DNA of 64,000 bases, taken from contig NZ_VYXP01000002.1 in NCBI RefSeq assembly GCF_008725655.1, positions 462,026-526,025 on the forward strand. The letters run 5' to 3'. Source of the stretch: Marinihelvus fidelis. GTDB taxonomy: Bacteria; Pseudomonadota; Gammaproteobacteria; Xanthomonadales; SZUA-36. The notes under the pieces were generated by a model, which made no database searches, was not told where the DNA came from, and saw only the letters and a program-made list of their open reading frames with translations. Positions 54,268 through 61,753 of the stretch are shown one piece after another (the stretch's first letter is position 1; every line of letters starts with the position of its first letter). Position numbers and translations under genes: made by a program.

Positions 54268-54785
54268 CGGAACGACGCCTGAATGCGATTGCTGCCGCTG
54301 CGCCGTTTCTGGCGGCGCAGCTCCAGGCGCAGGTAGTTGAGGATCTCGATCAGCTCAGCCGGGGCGTACTGCTCGATCTCGCGGTCGCGGTACTTCCAGC
54401 GTTTCTGGGTGCCGGTCGCATTGCCGGCCAGCTGCGCCTCGATAGCGTCGATGGTGATCTCGATCTGGGTGCGCGTGTCCAGGCCGCTGGACGCGGTGGC
54501 GTAGTCGGGCAGCACCTCGACCGTGCCGTCCTGGACCATGTAGCGGTCGGTTCCGTCGGTGACGAAAGCCTGGTAGCTGTAGGTGCCAACCTGGTAGTCG
54601 GCCGAGTCCGTGGGTTCGATCTCTACCAGGTAGTCGTCACCATCGGCGGTGGCGGTGATGGTCCGCTGGTCATCGGCCTGCACGAGCACCAGGGTCAGCG
54701 TCCAGGTCGAGGCCGGGTAGTCCGACAACGATGCCGACGTCGAAACGGTGACACCCTGGGTGAAGCATTTGGGGATCAGGCGCAT
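54264..54785 (-). CDS. Phage protein in the gpW (head-tail joining) position
   Basis: A 173-residue protein with a beta-rich N-terminal domain (STWTLTLVLVQADDQRTITA, YQVGTYSYQAFVTDGTDRYM) and a helical, basic C-terminal part (YAPAELIEILNYLRLELRRQ). Between terminase and portal lambda has the small joining protein W, but this is much larger and I cannot link it to that family with confidence. The N-terminal domain looks like an Ig-like strand fold. Confidence 0.55.
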   Translation of the reverse strand: MRLIPKCFTQGVTVSTSASLSDYPASTWTLTLVLVQADDQRTITATADGDDYLVEIEPTDSADYQVGTYSYQAFVTDGTDRYMVQDGTVEVLPDYATASSGLDTRTQIEITIDAIEAQLAGNATGTQKRWKYRDREIEQYAPAELIEILNYLRLELRRQKRRSGSNRIQASFR

Positions 54786-54792
54786 GGCATCC

Positions 54793-56685
54793 TCAGTAAT
54801 TCGTCACAAACCCACCGCGACGGCGGCGGCGTTGCTTGGCTTTCTTGCGCTGCTTGTTGATGCTCACCTGCTTCTCCGTCTCCTGTTCCTCTCCGCCGTC
54901 GTCGGGTGCCAGGCGTTTGGCGATGGCCCTGAAATTCGGGTTCAGGATCCGCGCCGCTGCGTATGCGTAAACCCGGTTGTCGAGCGCTTCGTTTCGCCCT
55001 ACTGCCTTCCACATCCGCACCGGAACACCGTTCTTGTAGCGCTTCACCGGCACCTCGTTCGTCAGCTGGTCGAAGTACGTGTCGTCGTAATGCGCCGGGA
55101 AGTGGCAGTAGCCAGGGCCCGGCACGACCGTCTTCAGGTAGCTGAAGAACAGCAGCTCCTTGATCGCATCAACGCCGAGAGTAAACAGCGGAACCTTGAG
55201 CTTGTTATTGCGGGTCGGCCGGCTGACCACTTCGCGGGATCCGGCGGCGCCCTTGATGGCGAACACGCGGCCCGGGTGTTTCTTCGCGAACGTGTAGACC
55301 TCGGTGGTGTAGTGGCCACCGCTATCGACCGCGATGCCGGGGATGTTCATGGTTGTGCCGTCGTCTCGGGTCCAGCTGCTGTTGAGCAGCTCGTCCTCCA
55401 AGCGCTTCCACAGCTCGGCCTTGCCTGGATCGCCGGTGAGCACCCGGGTTTCGATGCCCCAGCTCTCCCAGCCCTCAGACCAGGCGACGATCTCGTACTC
55501 CAGTCGGTCGTCTTGGACATCAACGCCCGCGGTCAGCAGCAGCGCCTGGCGCGGCAGCTCCTCGCGCCAGTCGAACGGCTCGCGGCGGTTGGCGATGGCA
55601 TCAGGGTCGGTGGTTTCTTCGGCCTCCTGCCAGACCTCGCCCAGGGCTTCGTTCACCCAGGTCTTCAACAGGTCCGGGCGCACCTTCGCAGTCAGGAAAT
55701 CGTCGCGGGTTTCGCGCCAGGTGCGCCAGGTCGAGTAGAGCTCTGAAATGTGGAAGCTGGCGATGCCCCGGAATCGCTTGCTCGCGGTCCAGCCCAGGCC
55801 CGGCTCCTGGTCGGCGCGCGCGATCATGCGGGCCTTGTCGCCCTCCTCGATCACGCCGCCGCATTCCGGGCAGACCATCCAGACATCCTCGGACACCTCG
55901 CCGGTTTCTTCGTCTGTGTCCCAGTGGACGTTGTCCCAGATCAGGCGGTGGGCGTGGTCGCAGTGCGGGCACGGCACAAGGAAGTACCGCTGGTCGCCTT
56001 CCAGGAACTTCATCTCGATGCGCGAATTTCCCGACTCGGTCGGCGTCGAGATGCACATCCGCACAGCGTTGTGGAAGTTGTTCGCGCGCTTGTACGCCAG
56101 CGCCAGCGGGTCGCCGCGCTTGCCGACGGTCGTGGGGTACTGGTCGATCTCGTCGGCCAGCACCACGCGGATCGGGCGCGATGCCAGGGACGCCGGTGAG
56201 TTGGCGCCGGACATGGTCAGATGGCCGCCCGCGAACTTCTTGTAGAGTAGCCCGTTGTCGCCGTCGCGGCTCTTCGGATCAGGGAACGTCTTGGTCAACC
56301 GCGGGGTGTCGCGGATCATCGGCGCGACTCGGTCTTTCGAGAACGCCTGGGCCAGCTCCAGTGTCGGCTGCAGCAGCATGATCGGGCTCGGATCCTGCTC
56401 CGAGAAATAGCCGATGGCGTTCAGCAGCACCTCGGTCTTGCCGACCTGGGCGGACGCCATGAACACCACCTCATCAACCGACGGGTCATTGAGCGCGTCC
56501 ATGATCCCGCGCTGGTACGGGGCGCGGTCGGTCGACCACCGGCCGGGCTCGGCCGATGCTTCACTCGATAGCATTCGGTGGGCGTCAGCCCACTGGGAAA
56601 CGGTCAGATCAGGCGGCGGCCTTACTGTCTTCGTTGCTTTCGAGATCGTCTTCGATATCAGCCTTAATTGCTCGCGCAAATTCAT
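54793..56685 (-). CDS. Terminase large subunit (lambda gpA family)
   Basis: A 630-residue packaging motor and nuclease. The Walker A-like motif is SAQVGKTE (78-85), and Walker B is IRVVLADEIDQYP (about 172-184). CPHCDHAHRLIWDNVHWDTD carries the zinc-type Cys pair usual in gpA, and the C-terminal nuclease part includes GIAVDSGGHYTTEVYTFAKK. It belongs to the GpA family, implying cos-type or related packaging. The ATG at 56685 overlaps the small-subunit gene by 77 bases; no better start is present before the conserved DLTVSQWADAHR segment. Confidence 0.92.
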   Translation of the reverse strand: MNLREQLRLISKTISKATKTVRPPPDLTVSQWADAHRMLSSEASAEPGRWSTDRAPYQRGIMDALNDPSVDEVVFMASAQVGKTEVLLNAIGYFSEQDPSPIMLLQPTLELAQAFSKDRVAPMIRDTPRLTKTFPDPKSRDGDNGLLYKKFAGGHLTMSGANSPASLASRPIRVVLADEIDQYPTTVGKRGDPLALAYKRANNFHNAVRMCISTPTESGNSRIEMKFLEGDQRYFLVPCPHCDHAHRLIWDNVHWDTDEETGEVSEDVWMVCPECGGVIEEGDKARMIARADQEPGLGWTASKRFRGIASFHISELYSTWRTWRETRDDFLTAKVRPDLLKTWVNEALGEVWQEAEETTDPDAIANRREPFDWREELPRQALLLTAGVDVQDDRLEYEIVAWSEGWESWGIETRVLTGDPGKAELWKRLEDELLNSSWTRDDGTTMNIPGIAVDSGGHYTTEVYTFAKKHPGRVFAIKGAAGSREVVSRPTRNNKLKVPLFTLGVDAIKELLFFSYLKTVVPGPGYCHFPAHYDDTYFDQLTNEVPVKRYKNGVPVRMWKAVGRNEALDNRVYAYAAARILNPNFRAIAKRLAPDDGGEEQETEKQVSINKQRKKAKQRRRRRGGFVTNY

Positions 56686-57163
56686 CGCTGGACAGCTCGG
56701 TCAGGGCCTCGTAGATGTGGTCTTTCAGGATGACGCGGCTCTTCTTCGCGTCAGCGGTGGCGCACAGCGGGCCGGCCTTCGGGGGGATGGCCAGCATTCG
56801 GGCGCGGAAACGGGCGAGCAGGACGACGAACGCCTTGCGCACCAGGTCGGCATCGAGCAGCCGGGCGCGGGTCTCGGCCAGCTTCAGCTCTTGAAGATCG
56901 GCCTCGGCGCGGGTCTTCCGCGCGCGCTCGAAGTCCAGGTCGAGCTGCTGGTCGTCGTCATCGTTGATTTCACCCAGGCGGCGCCGGAGCGCCCAGTTGA
57001 AGACGGCGCGCGGGTCGTACTTGTTGGGAATCCCGCGCTTTGGCTCGTTGGCGACCGGCAGCGGGTCGCGCTTGTCGGCCTGGTAGGTGGTGACCGAGCG
57101 CACGTCGACGCCGAGCATGGCGGCGACCTGGGGCTTGGTCAGGTAAACGGGTCCGGACGGCAT
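56609..57163 (-). CDS. Terminase small subunit (Nu1-like)
   Basis: A 184-residue DNA-recognition subunit. The N-terminus holds a winged helix-turn-helix (YLTKPQVAAMLGVDVRSVTT), then a helical linker (LDLDFERARKTRAEADLQEL) of the kind that forms the subunit stalk, and a C-terminal oligomerisation region. It precedes the large subunit, as in lambda Nu1-A. The recognition site (cos/pac) would be expected just upstream, near 57170-57200 or within this gene. Confidence 0.82.
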   Translation of the reverse strand: MPSGPVYLTKPQVAAMLGVDVRSVTTYQADKRDPLPVANEPKRGIPNKYDPRAVFNWALRRRLGEINDDDDQQLDLDFERARKTRAEADLQELKLAETRARLLDADLVRKAFVVLLARFRARMLAIPPKAGPLCATADAKKSRVILKDHIYEALTELSSDEFARAIKADIEDDLESNEDSKAAA

Positions 57164-57183
57164 CGGGGCCTATACCGTCCGGG

Positions 57184-57705
57184 TTACGCGCAGGGATGCG
57201 GGCGCGTCAGCCGGCTCAGACTCAACGACCCGCTGCAGCTGGACAGGCACCAGGGAATGACGGTGCCGTCACCCAGTCGATTCAGGTCGAGATCCATCCG
57301 CCAGGAAAACGCCAGGCGGTCAGGCCCGGCGTATTCGAAGGTGGCGGATCCGACTGGCATCACGGCGACATCGAGGCCGTCATCGACATACCCGGCGATC
57401 ACGTCATGCACGGTCGCTTTGCCGTCGGCGTTGTCGCCAAGAATGAGAAACCAGGTCTGGTCGGCGATCTCCCCGCGGGGCTCGTAGGTATAGAAGTAAG
57501 CCACGAAATTCTCGTCGAGAACTTCCAAATTAATTCCTTCGCCGGAGCGCTCCCGGTCATACCAGGATCCGTTCTCACACTCGGTCAGCTGCGGGCCGGG
57601 TCTCGGCTCGGCGGCGCCAGCCGGTGGCGACCCGAAACAGTTGATGCTGAAAGCGATAGCGATGAAAACGAGCAGAGCAGAAGTGGAGCGTAAAAGCGTG
57701 TTCAT
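57184..57705 (-). CDS. Secreted host-type protein with GSWYDRERSGEG motif (phage cargo candidate)
   Basis: A 173-residue protein with a signal peptide (LLVFIAIAFSINCFGSPPAG, cleavage near residue 31). The mature part begins with NGSWYDRERSGEGINLEVLD and FVAYFYTYEPRG, which I associate with secreted proteins of Xanthomonadales/Wenzhouxiangella-like bacteria rather than with phage structure. Cys pairs (CLSSC) may form a disulfide. It sits between the lysis and terminase modules on the late strand, and its codon use is slightly AT-richer, so it is probably a lysogenic-conversion gene. Confidence 0.65.
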   Translation of the reverse strand: MNTLLRSTSALLVFIAIAFSINCFGSPPAGAAEPRPGPQLTECENGSWYDRERSGEGINLEVLDENFVAYFYTYEPRGEIADQTWFLILGDNADGKATVHDVIAGYVDDGLDVAVMPVGSATFEYAGPDRLAFSWRMDLDLNRLGDGTVIPWCLSSCSGSLSLSRLTRPHPCA

Positions 57706-57849
57706 TGGCTGGGCCCTCGGGTGTGGTTGTGGTGGTCTGCCACACCATCCTGCCGCCCAGCTTGGGAAGGAAGTTATTGCGCTACGACGTGCCTAGCGAT
57801 ATTTCGCGCCTCTCCGCACCCGTCAGCCCCCTCGCCAGAAAGGACCCGC

Positions 57850-58209
57850 TCATCTCTGAGACCCGCGTGGTAGCTCGCTTACAGCCCGCCCCTCGATCTC
57901 GCGCACCTGGGCGCGGTCGAAGTTGGCAGACTCAATCAGGCTGTACGCATCGGCCAGGGCGGCCGTGCATTGACCGAAGGTGAGCGGGTCAGGGAGTGGG
58001 GCGACGTACAGCGGGCGGGTGAGCTCGCCGTCAATCGCCAGGTACTGGGGAACTGGGTAGGGCTCCCGCACTGTTCGCACGATCTCGCGCGGAGCGCAGG
58101 CGGTCAGCAGCAGCGTCAGGCACAGGCACAACAGCACAAGGCGTGTCGGCGAGATCCGCGGCGAGGGCCTCGCGCAGCTCGGCGGTGAACTCAATACGTT
58201 CGCGTTCAT
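57850..58209 (-). CDS. Outer-membrane spanin lipoprotein (Rz1-like)
   Basis: A 119-residue lipoprotein: signal LVLLCLCLTLLLTACAP with lipobox LTAC. The short mature part has Pro-containing sequence (REPYPVPQYLAIDGELTRPL), as is usual for o-spanins. ATG 58209 lies inside the Rz-like gene in another frame; the overlap is 179 bases, after which the gene continues alone for 180 bases. This overlapping arrangement is diagnostic for Rz/Rz1 pairs. It works with the inner-membrane partner to fuse outer and inner membrane at lysis. Confidence 0.8.
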   Translation of the reverse strand: MNANVLSSPPSCARPSPRISPTRLVLLCLCLTLLLTACAPREIVRTVREPYPVPQYLAIDGELTRPLYVAPLPDPLTFGQCTAALADAYSLIESANFDRAQVREIEGRAVSELPRGSQR

Positions 58210-58456
58210 GGTCAGCTCTCTGTTGTTCGAGCAGTCGCCGCACCTCCTCGATGGCGGCACGGTCCTGCCTCAGTCGTTCCAGGTTGGCAGCCAGCCCGTC
58301 GTTCTGGCTTTCGAGCTCGGCGTACTGCTGCCGGAATCTCTCGATGGTTTCAGCTGCGGACGTGGCCTCGACCTTCAGCTTCCAGACGCTGAACGATTGC
58401 CAGGCCAGTGCCAGGCCCAGGGCGATGGCGATACCGATGACCACTCGAAGGATCAC
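58031..58456 (-). CDS. Inner-membrane spanin (Rz-like)
   Basis: A 141-residue protein with one N-terminal membrane helix (VVIGIAIALGLALAWQSF) and a long coiled coil (ETIERFRQQYAELESQNDGL, VRRLLEQQRADHERERIEF), the standard i-spanin layout. The GTG at 58456 overlaps the stop of the 52-residue membrane protein (GTGA). Its C-terminal third is overlapped out of frame by the o-spanin gene. Confidence 0.82.
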   Translation of the reverse strand: MILRVVIGIAIALGLALAWQSFSVWKLKVEATSAAETIERFRQQYAELESQNDGLAANLERLRQDRAAIEEVRRLLEQQRADHERERIEFTAELREALAADLADTPCAVVPVPDAAADRLRSARDRANSAGALPSSPVPGD

Positions 58457-58611
58457 AGCGCGCCGCCCAGGAAATCGAACACGGTCTTGATGACGGTGGC
58501 CAGCGTGCCGGTGACCCGGTCGGGCCAGCGGAATGCAGCAGCCACGAACAGCGTGACGAAGATGCAGGCCCAGACCAGGACCGACATGCGGATCCGCTCA
58601 CGCCAGCTCAT
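58453..58611 (-). CDS. 52-residue membrane protein in the lysis cassette
   Basis: A short gene read ATG AGC TGG CGT ... GGC GGC GCG CTG TGA, giving MSWRERIRMSVLVWACIFV followed by a Phe/Ala-rich helix and a second amphipathic helix ending FDFLGGAL. It has one clear membrane helix with positive residues before it. It lies between endolysin and spanin with 4-base overlaps on both sides (stop of endolysin at 58608, start of Rz at 58456), so it is translated as part of the cassette. It may be a second small holin, a holin regulator or an anti-holin; the sequence alone does not decide. Confidence 0.65.
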   Translation of the reverse strand: MSWRERIRMSVLVWACIFVTLFVAAAFRWPDRVTGTLATVIKTVFDFLGGAL

Positions 58612-59039
58612 GCCAGCCCCGCCAGGTAGAACGCACGCCCGAGCGTGACGCTGTCGTAGGGCTGGTATCCGTTCTCCATCTCGATCATGGCCTCGACCAT
58701 GCGGCGTGCGGTGTCCAGGTCTCGGATGTTGATGGACTCGTCAGGGTCCACGCCCACCCGCTCGGCCACGAACTCGGCGTATCGGTCGGACTTGTTCTCG
58801 TGGTGGGGGGCGAAGCGGTGGATCATCTCACGGATGGTGTCCAGGCCGTGGCGCTCCTGGTACGTGATGAGCACCTTCACCCCGGCGCGGATGCCCCACT
58901 CGGGGGCGTGGAACACGGCGAACCGGTTCTCCAGGATCTGCTCGGGCGTTCGTTCCCAGTCAGCGGCCAGGCCGTGCCAGTCGGCCCCGGCCTCGATGTT
59001 CATCGGGTTGTTGTTGCGGATTCCCCGCGGGGCTGTCAC
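58608..59039 (-). CDS. Phage endolysin (lysozyme/transglycosylase-like)
   Basis: A 143-residue protein starting at GTG 59039 with PRGIRNNNPMNIEAGADWHG, then FAVFHAPEWGIRAGVKVLIT and IHRFAPHHENKSDRYAEFVA. This RNNNPxNI family is found in phage lysis cassettes and in PRD1-like P5-labelled proteins and is thought to cleave peptidoglycan. The start overlaps the holin stop (GTGA). The frame is open much further upstream (to 59408), but that part lies over the holin gene and has no phage-like sequence. Confidence 0.8.
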   Translation of the reverse strand: MTAPRGIRNNNPMNIEAGADWHGLAADWERTPEQILENRFAVFHAPEWGIRAGVKVLITYQERHGLDTIREMIHRFAPHHENKSDRYAEFVAERVGVDPDESINIRDLDTARRMVEAMIEMENGYQPYDSVTLGRAFYLAGLA

Positions 59040-59299
59040 TGGGTGGCCTCTTCCACGGCCGCCTCGGCGGCGCGGCGTGCAGCTTCCTCTGCTGCTTTGC
59101 GCTCGATTCTCAAGCGGCGCTCCTGCACCCAGATGTTGTAAGCGAAGCCGAGGATGGCTATCAGGGCGCCGGTGATCGCGGCGAACTCGTTGGCGTGAAG
59201 CCCGAAGAACACCGCCGAACCGGAGCCGGCGAGTGTCGTTCCCTTGGCGACAGCCGCCTGCGTTGCGCTCGGTTCGAGGAGCACCGTTTTTGTCGACAT
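59036..59299 (-). CDS. Holin
   Basis: An 87-residue protein with a small-residue-rich helix (TTLAGSGSAVFFGLHANEFA) leading into a second membrane helix (ITGALIAILGFAYNIWVQER) and a highly charged C-terminal tail (RRLRIERKAAEEAARRAAEA), as in class II-type phage holins. I use ATG 59299, which has AAAGGG upstream; ATG 59317 is possible. It directly precedes the endolysin with a 4-base overlap. Confidence 0.78.
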   Translation of the reverse strand: MSTKTVLLEPSATQAAVAKGTTLAGSGSAVFFGLHANEFAAITGALIAILGFAYNIWVQERRLRIERKAAEEAARRAAEAAVEEATQ

Positions 59300-59389
59300 G
59301 CGTGTTGGCCCTTTCATCAGCTGGTTGATAGGTGATGTTGCCGATGAGGGTATTGCGCGGATGCGCGGGCGCGGTATTGCGGGACATGG

Positions 59390-59869
59390 TCATGCTGCCT
59401 TGCCGCACTTGTAGGGCGGCAGCAGCTCGGCGGCCTGAAGCCTGGCCACCAGGTTCTCGAAGTTGATATCAGCCAGTGCGCACCAGGTCCGCAGCGTTGG
59501 CTTGCCGTCGACGAGGCCAAACGTGTCCATGGCCAGCCTCCAGTCGGGGGCGCTGTCCTGGGCGACCTGGTCCATGACGAACCCGCGCACAGCTCGAAGG
59601 CGATGGCAGGCCGTCTCGATGTCGGCGGAATTGCGGCGCCCTGGCGGCACCGTCAGCGTGGCCCGCACCACATCCTCGGCGCGCCGTACCCGATCCCGCA
59701 GTCGCGCATGGTCCACGTCGGTCATCAGGTCGCTGACCGCCTTGGCCACCACGTAACCGGCGAGGATCTCGGCCGGCTCCTCCAGGCGGTCGGCCTGGTA
59801 GCGGATCGCCCTGGCAATCACCCGGCGCTCCTTGATTCTTCGGCGGATGGCCTGGGCAGTGCTGTTCAC
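59390..59869 (-). CDS. Phage hypothetical protein upstream of the lysis genes
   Basis: A 159-residue mostly helical, basic protein (VNSTAQAIRRRIKERRVIAR at the start, RLRDRVRRAEDVVRATLTVP in the middle). GTG 59869 has a GGGAG site. It lies where lambdoid phages carry the late antiterminator Q, and basic helical character would allow nucleic-acid binding, but there is no recognisable Q motif. The function is open. Confidence 0.55.
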   Translation of the reverse strand: MNSTAQAIRRRIKERRVIARAIRYQADRLEEPAEILAGYVVAKAVSDLMTDVDHARLRDRVRRAEDVVRATLTVPPGRRNSADIETACHRLRAVRGFVMDQVAQDSAPDWRLAMDTFGLVDGKPTLRTWCALADINFENLVARLQAAELLPPYKCGKAA

Positions 59870-60198
59870 CAATGACTCCCGGTTCGACGAATAGCTTCGA
59901 GCTTCTGGAAAAGGTCGTGCAGACCAGGGTGTTCGATGCGAACTGACAAGGATTCCTTGACAGTTGGACGCCACCCCTCAACAGCCCTCAAAGCCTCACG
60001 CCGTATGGCTTTGCGCCCTACAGTTCGCTTCAAGCAGGTTGTGGCAAACTGGCCAATCCGCTGAAACCACGTATTCATGCGGGTTTCGAGGATTTCGCGT
60101 TTTGAGTTTGAAACGCCCGGAATGAAGCGAGTAATCAGCGTCAAATGCCCTGCCCTCGCGCTTTTCCGGGGTTTTTTGGTTTTCCTGAAATCAGTCAT
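59866..60198 (-). CDS. Basic hypothetical phage protein
   Basis: A 110-residue very basic protein (MTDFRKTKKPRKSARAGHLT at the start, CLKRTVGRKAIRREALRAVE in the middle). The ATG overlaps the recombinase stop (ATGACTGA), so it is coupled to that gene. It could bind nucleic acid, for example as a recombination accessory, but no family is recognised. It is somewhat AT-richer than its neighbours. Confidence 0.5.
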   Translation of the reverse strand: MTDFRKTKKPRKSARAGHLTLITRFIPGVSNSKREILETRMNTWFQRIGQFATTCLKRTVGRKAIRREALRAVEGWRPTVKESLSVRIEHPGLHDLFQKLEAIRRTGSHW

Positions 60199-60766
60199 CG
60201 TCGCCACCCATGGCGTCGAAGCCTTTCAATGAGTCATCCATCACGTCCTGGGTGATGCCGATGTACTTGCGCGTCTCCTTCTCGCTGGCGTGGTTGAGCA
60301 GCTCCATCAGCAGCGTCAGATCGTTGTGCTGCTGGTAGTGCTGGTAACCGAACGTCTTGCGCATCGAGTGGGTGCCCACCTCGGGCACACGGCAGGCTTT
60401 GGCGGCGTTCTTCAGGACCTGGTCAGCTCGGCTGCGCGTGATCGGACGGTTGCGGCCCTGGCGACTCAGGAACAGGTAGCGCTCAGGCCGGCGACCGTCG
60501 CAGTAGCTGGCCACCAGCTCGCGCACCGAGGGCACCAGGTAGCGGCGGGTGAGCTTGCCGGTCTTCTTGTCGCGGAGCTTCAGGTGCTCGACTGCGGCGC
60601 CCCGAAACCAGACATCTCGGACCCGCAGCGCGAGCAGGTCGCTCACGCGCAGGCCGGTGTTGATGCCCAAGGCCCACATCAGGCTGTCGCGGGGGTTGCG
60701 CTCGTCCAGCCACTCGAACATCTGCCGGATCTTGCGCTTCGAGCGGACGGGCTGGACGACTTCCAT
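60191..60766 (-). CDS. Tyrosine recombinase, catalytic domain only
   Basis: A 191-residue integrase-type protein. The catalytic residues R40 (NTGLRVSDLLALR), H133 and R136 (GTHSMRKTFGYQH), H159 (LLNHASEKETRKY) and Y168 are present, plus a basic beta-hairpin lysine at 68/71. The N-terminal arm- and core-binding domains of lambda-type integrases are missing, and there are only ~20 residues before the catalytic fold. It lies inside the early region, not at the attachment site, so it may be the prophage integrase, or instead a resolvase or inversion factor with another integrase beyond the window. Confidence 0.85.
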   Translation of the reverse strand: MEVVQPVRSKRKIRQMFEWLDERNPRDSLMWALGINTGLRVSDLLALRVRDVWFRGAAVEHLKLRDKKTGKLTRRYLVPSVRELVASYCDGRRPERYLFLSRQGRNRPITRSRADQVLKNAAKACRVPEVGTHSMRKTFGYQHYQQHNDLTLLMELLNHASEKETRKYIGITQDVMDDSLKGFDAMGGDDD

Positions 60767-60769
60767 GGT

Positions 60770-61018
60770 TCAGCAATTCCCGCCTTCTTCTTCGGCCAGG
60801 CTGGCGGCGAATGCCTCGTTGACCTTCCGGACGAACTCACAAAACTCATGGGCGGTTTCGTTGAAGTGCTCGGCGGCTGCGCGCTTGCTATGGTGCGGCA
60901 CAGCCGAGCGCGCCATCACATGGCCGGCCGTCGAACGGAAGACCCAGAACCAGTTACCGCTATCGTCCTGGGTGAGCTCAAAGTGAGCCAGCATCGCCTG
61001 GTCTTTTTCGGCGCTCAT
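60770..61018 (-). CDS. Small phage protein with a DUF1508/YegP-like motif
   Basis: An 82-residue protein. AHFELTQDDSGNWFWVFRST followed by GHVMARSAVPHHSKRAAAEH resembles the YegP-type repeat (F-x-W-x-L, G-x-x-I-A-x-S, S-K-x-x-A), though divergent. The ATG at 61018 overlaps the preceding stop (ATGA), which fixes the start. The function of the family is unknown. Confidence 0.6.
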   Translation of the reverse strand: MSAEKDQAMLAHFELTQDDSGNWFWVFRSTAGHVMARSAVPHHSKRAAAEHFNETAHEFCEFVRKVNEAFAASLAEEEGGNC

Positions 61019-61257
61019 GCGGACGGGGCCGTTACCGCCTTTACGGCCCACATCGCCGCCTCCTCGGCTTTGGTCATTGCCAAAGCCGCCAATCGCGGAA
61101 CCTCAATATCCTTGCTGTCTCGTGTGACCCTTGCGACTTCGTCAATGAAGTTGGCGGCGAGGATCTTCAGGCGATCAATGTCGTTGTTCTCGGTCACGTT
61201 GAAGTTAATGCGGACGCGCTTTTCACCAAGCGTTAAGGGGCGTTCGTTGTCGCTCAT
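61015..61257 (-). CDS. Acb2/Tad1-like hairpin protein (candidate cyclic-nucleotide sponge)
   Basis: An 80-residue helical protein: PLTLGEKRVRINFNVTENND, then two antiparallel helices (IDRLKILAANFIDEVARVTR and LAALAMTKAEEAAMWAVKAV). The GEKRVRxxFN start and the EAAMWAVKA end are what I associate with the phage small-protein family now linked to Acb2, which binds cyclic di- and trinucleotides and blocks CBASS and Thoeris signalling. Start ATG 61257 has AGGAGA upstream. The family assignment is from memory, so activity is a hypothesis. Confidence 0.6.
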   Translation of the reverse strand: MSDNERPLTLGEKRVRINFNVTENNDIDRLKILAANFIDEVARVTRDSKDIEVPRLAALAMTKAEEAAMWAVKAVTAPSA

Positions 61258-61285
61258 GCTGGTTCTCCTAAGTAATTTCCGGGTC

Positions 61286-61753
61286 TCAGTCACAGCCCGC
61301 GCCGACGGACCCGGGATCCTCGGCCGCGGTGAATTCCTTCCAGTGCACCCAGCCCTTCTCGGGGCAGTGAAAGCCCCAATGGCGGTAGACCGGGCCGGTG
61401 ATGAACAGTGTCCAGCAGGATCCGTCGTGCAGCTCGACGCGGTGGGCGAACTTGCCCGACCAGCGGAACCGGACGGCGCCGGGCTTTAGCACCTCGCGGC
61501 GGTGGATCCCGCCGGCGGCGATGGTGTGTTCGGTGTACGAGCCGCGCAGCAGCACCGAGCAGTTCGCCCAGGGGTGATCGTGCAGCGCGCGGTCGTCGTC
61601 ATCGCGCAGGAACAGGTGCAGGTACACGTTGAAAAATCGGTTGCGCGGGATCACCCACCAGCGCAGCAGGTACGGATTCTCGTGGCCGCCCACGACGAAA
61701 TCCGGGGCGCGTTTCGAGACCCGCTTGATGAGCCAGCTGTAGAAGCGCCTCAT
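61286..61753 (-). CDS. Cupin-like phage hypothetical protein
   Basis: A 155-residue protein with a cupin-like pattern: YLHLFLRDDDDRALHDHPWA, then GGIHRREVLKPGAVRFRWSG, then KFAHRVELHDGSCWTLFITG. The HDH and later H residues could bind a metal. It carries a basic N-terminus (FYSWLIKRVSKRAPDF). ATG 61753 overlaps the preceding stop (ATGA). No enzymatic role can be assigned. Confidence 0.6.
   Translation of the reverse strand: MRRFYSWLIKRVSKRAPDFVVGGHENPYLLRWWVIPRNRFFNVYLHLFLRDDDDRALHDHPWANCSVLLRGSYTEHTIAAGGIHRREVLKPGAVRFRWSGKFAHRVELHDGSCWTLFITGPVYRHWGFHCPEKGWVHWKEFTAAEDPGSVGAGCD

Noticed and set aside
56609-56685. Frameshift or error in the 77-base overlap of the terminase genes
   Set aside because: Both frames keep family-like ends and overlapping TerS/TerL genes are common; no evidence of a sequencing error.
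59040-59408. Extension of the endolysin to a 266-codon protein
   Set aside because: The frame is open, but the added part overlaps the holin gene, has no phage-like sequence, and the GTG at 59039 is coupled to the holin stop.
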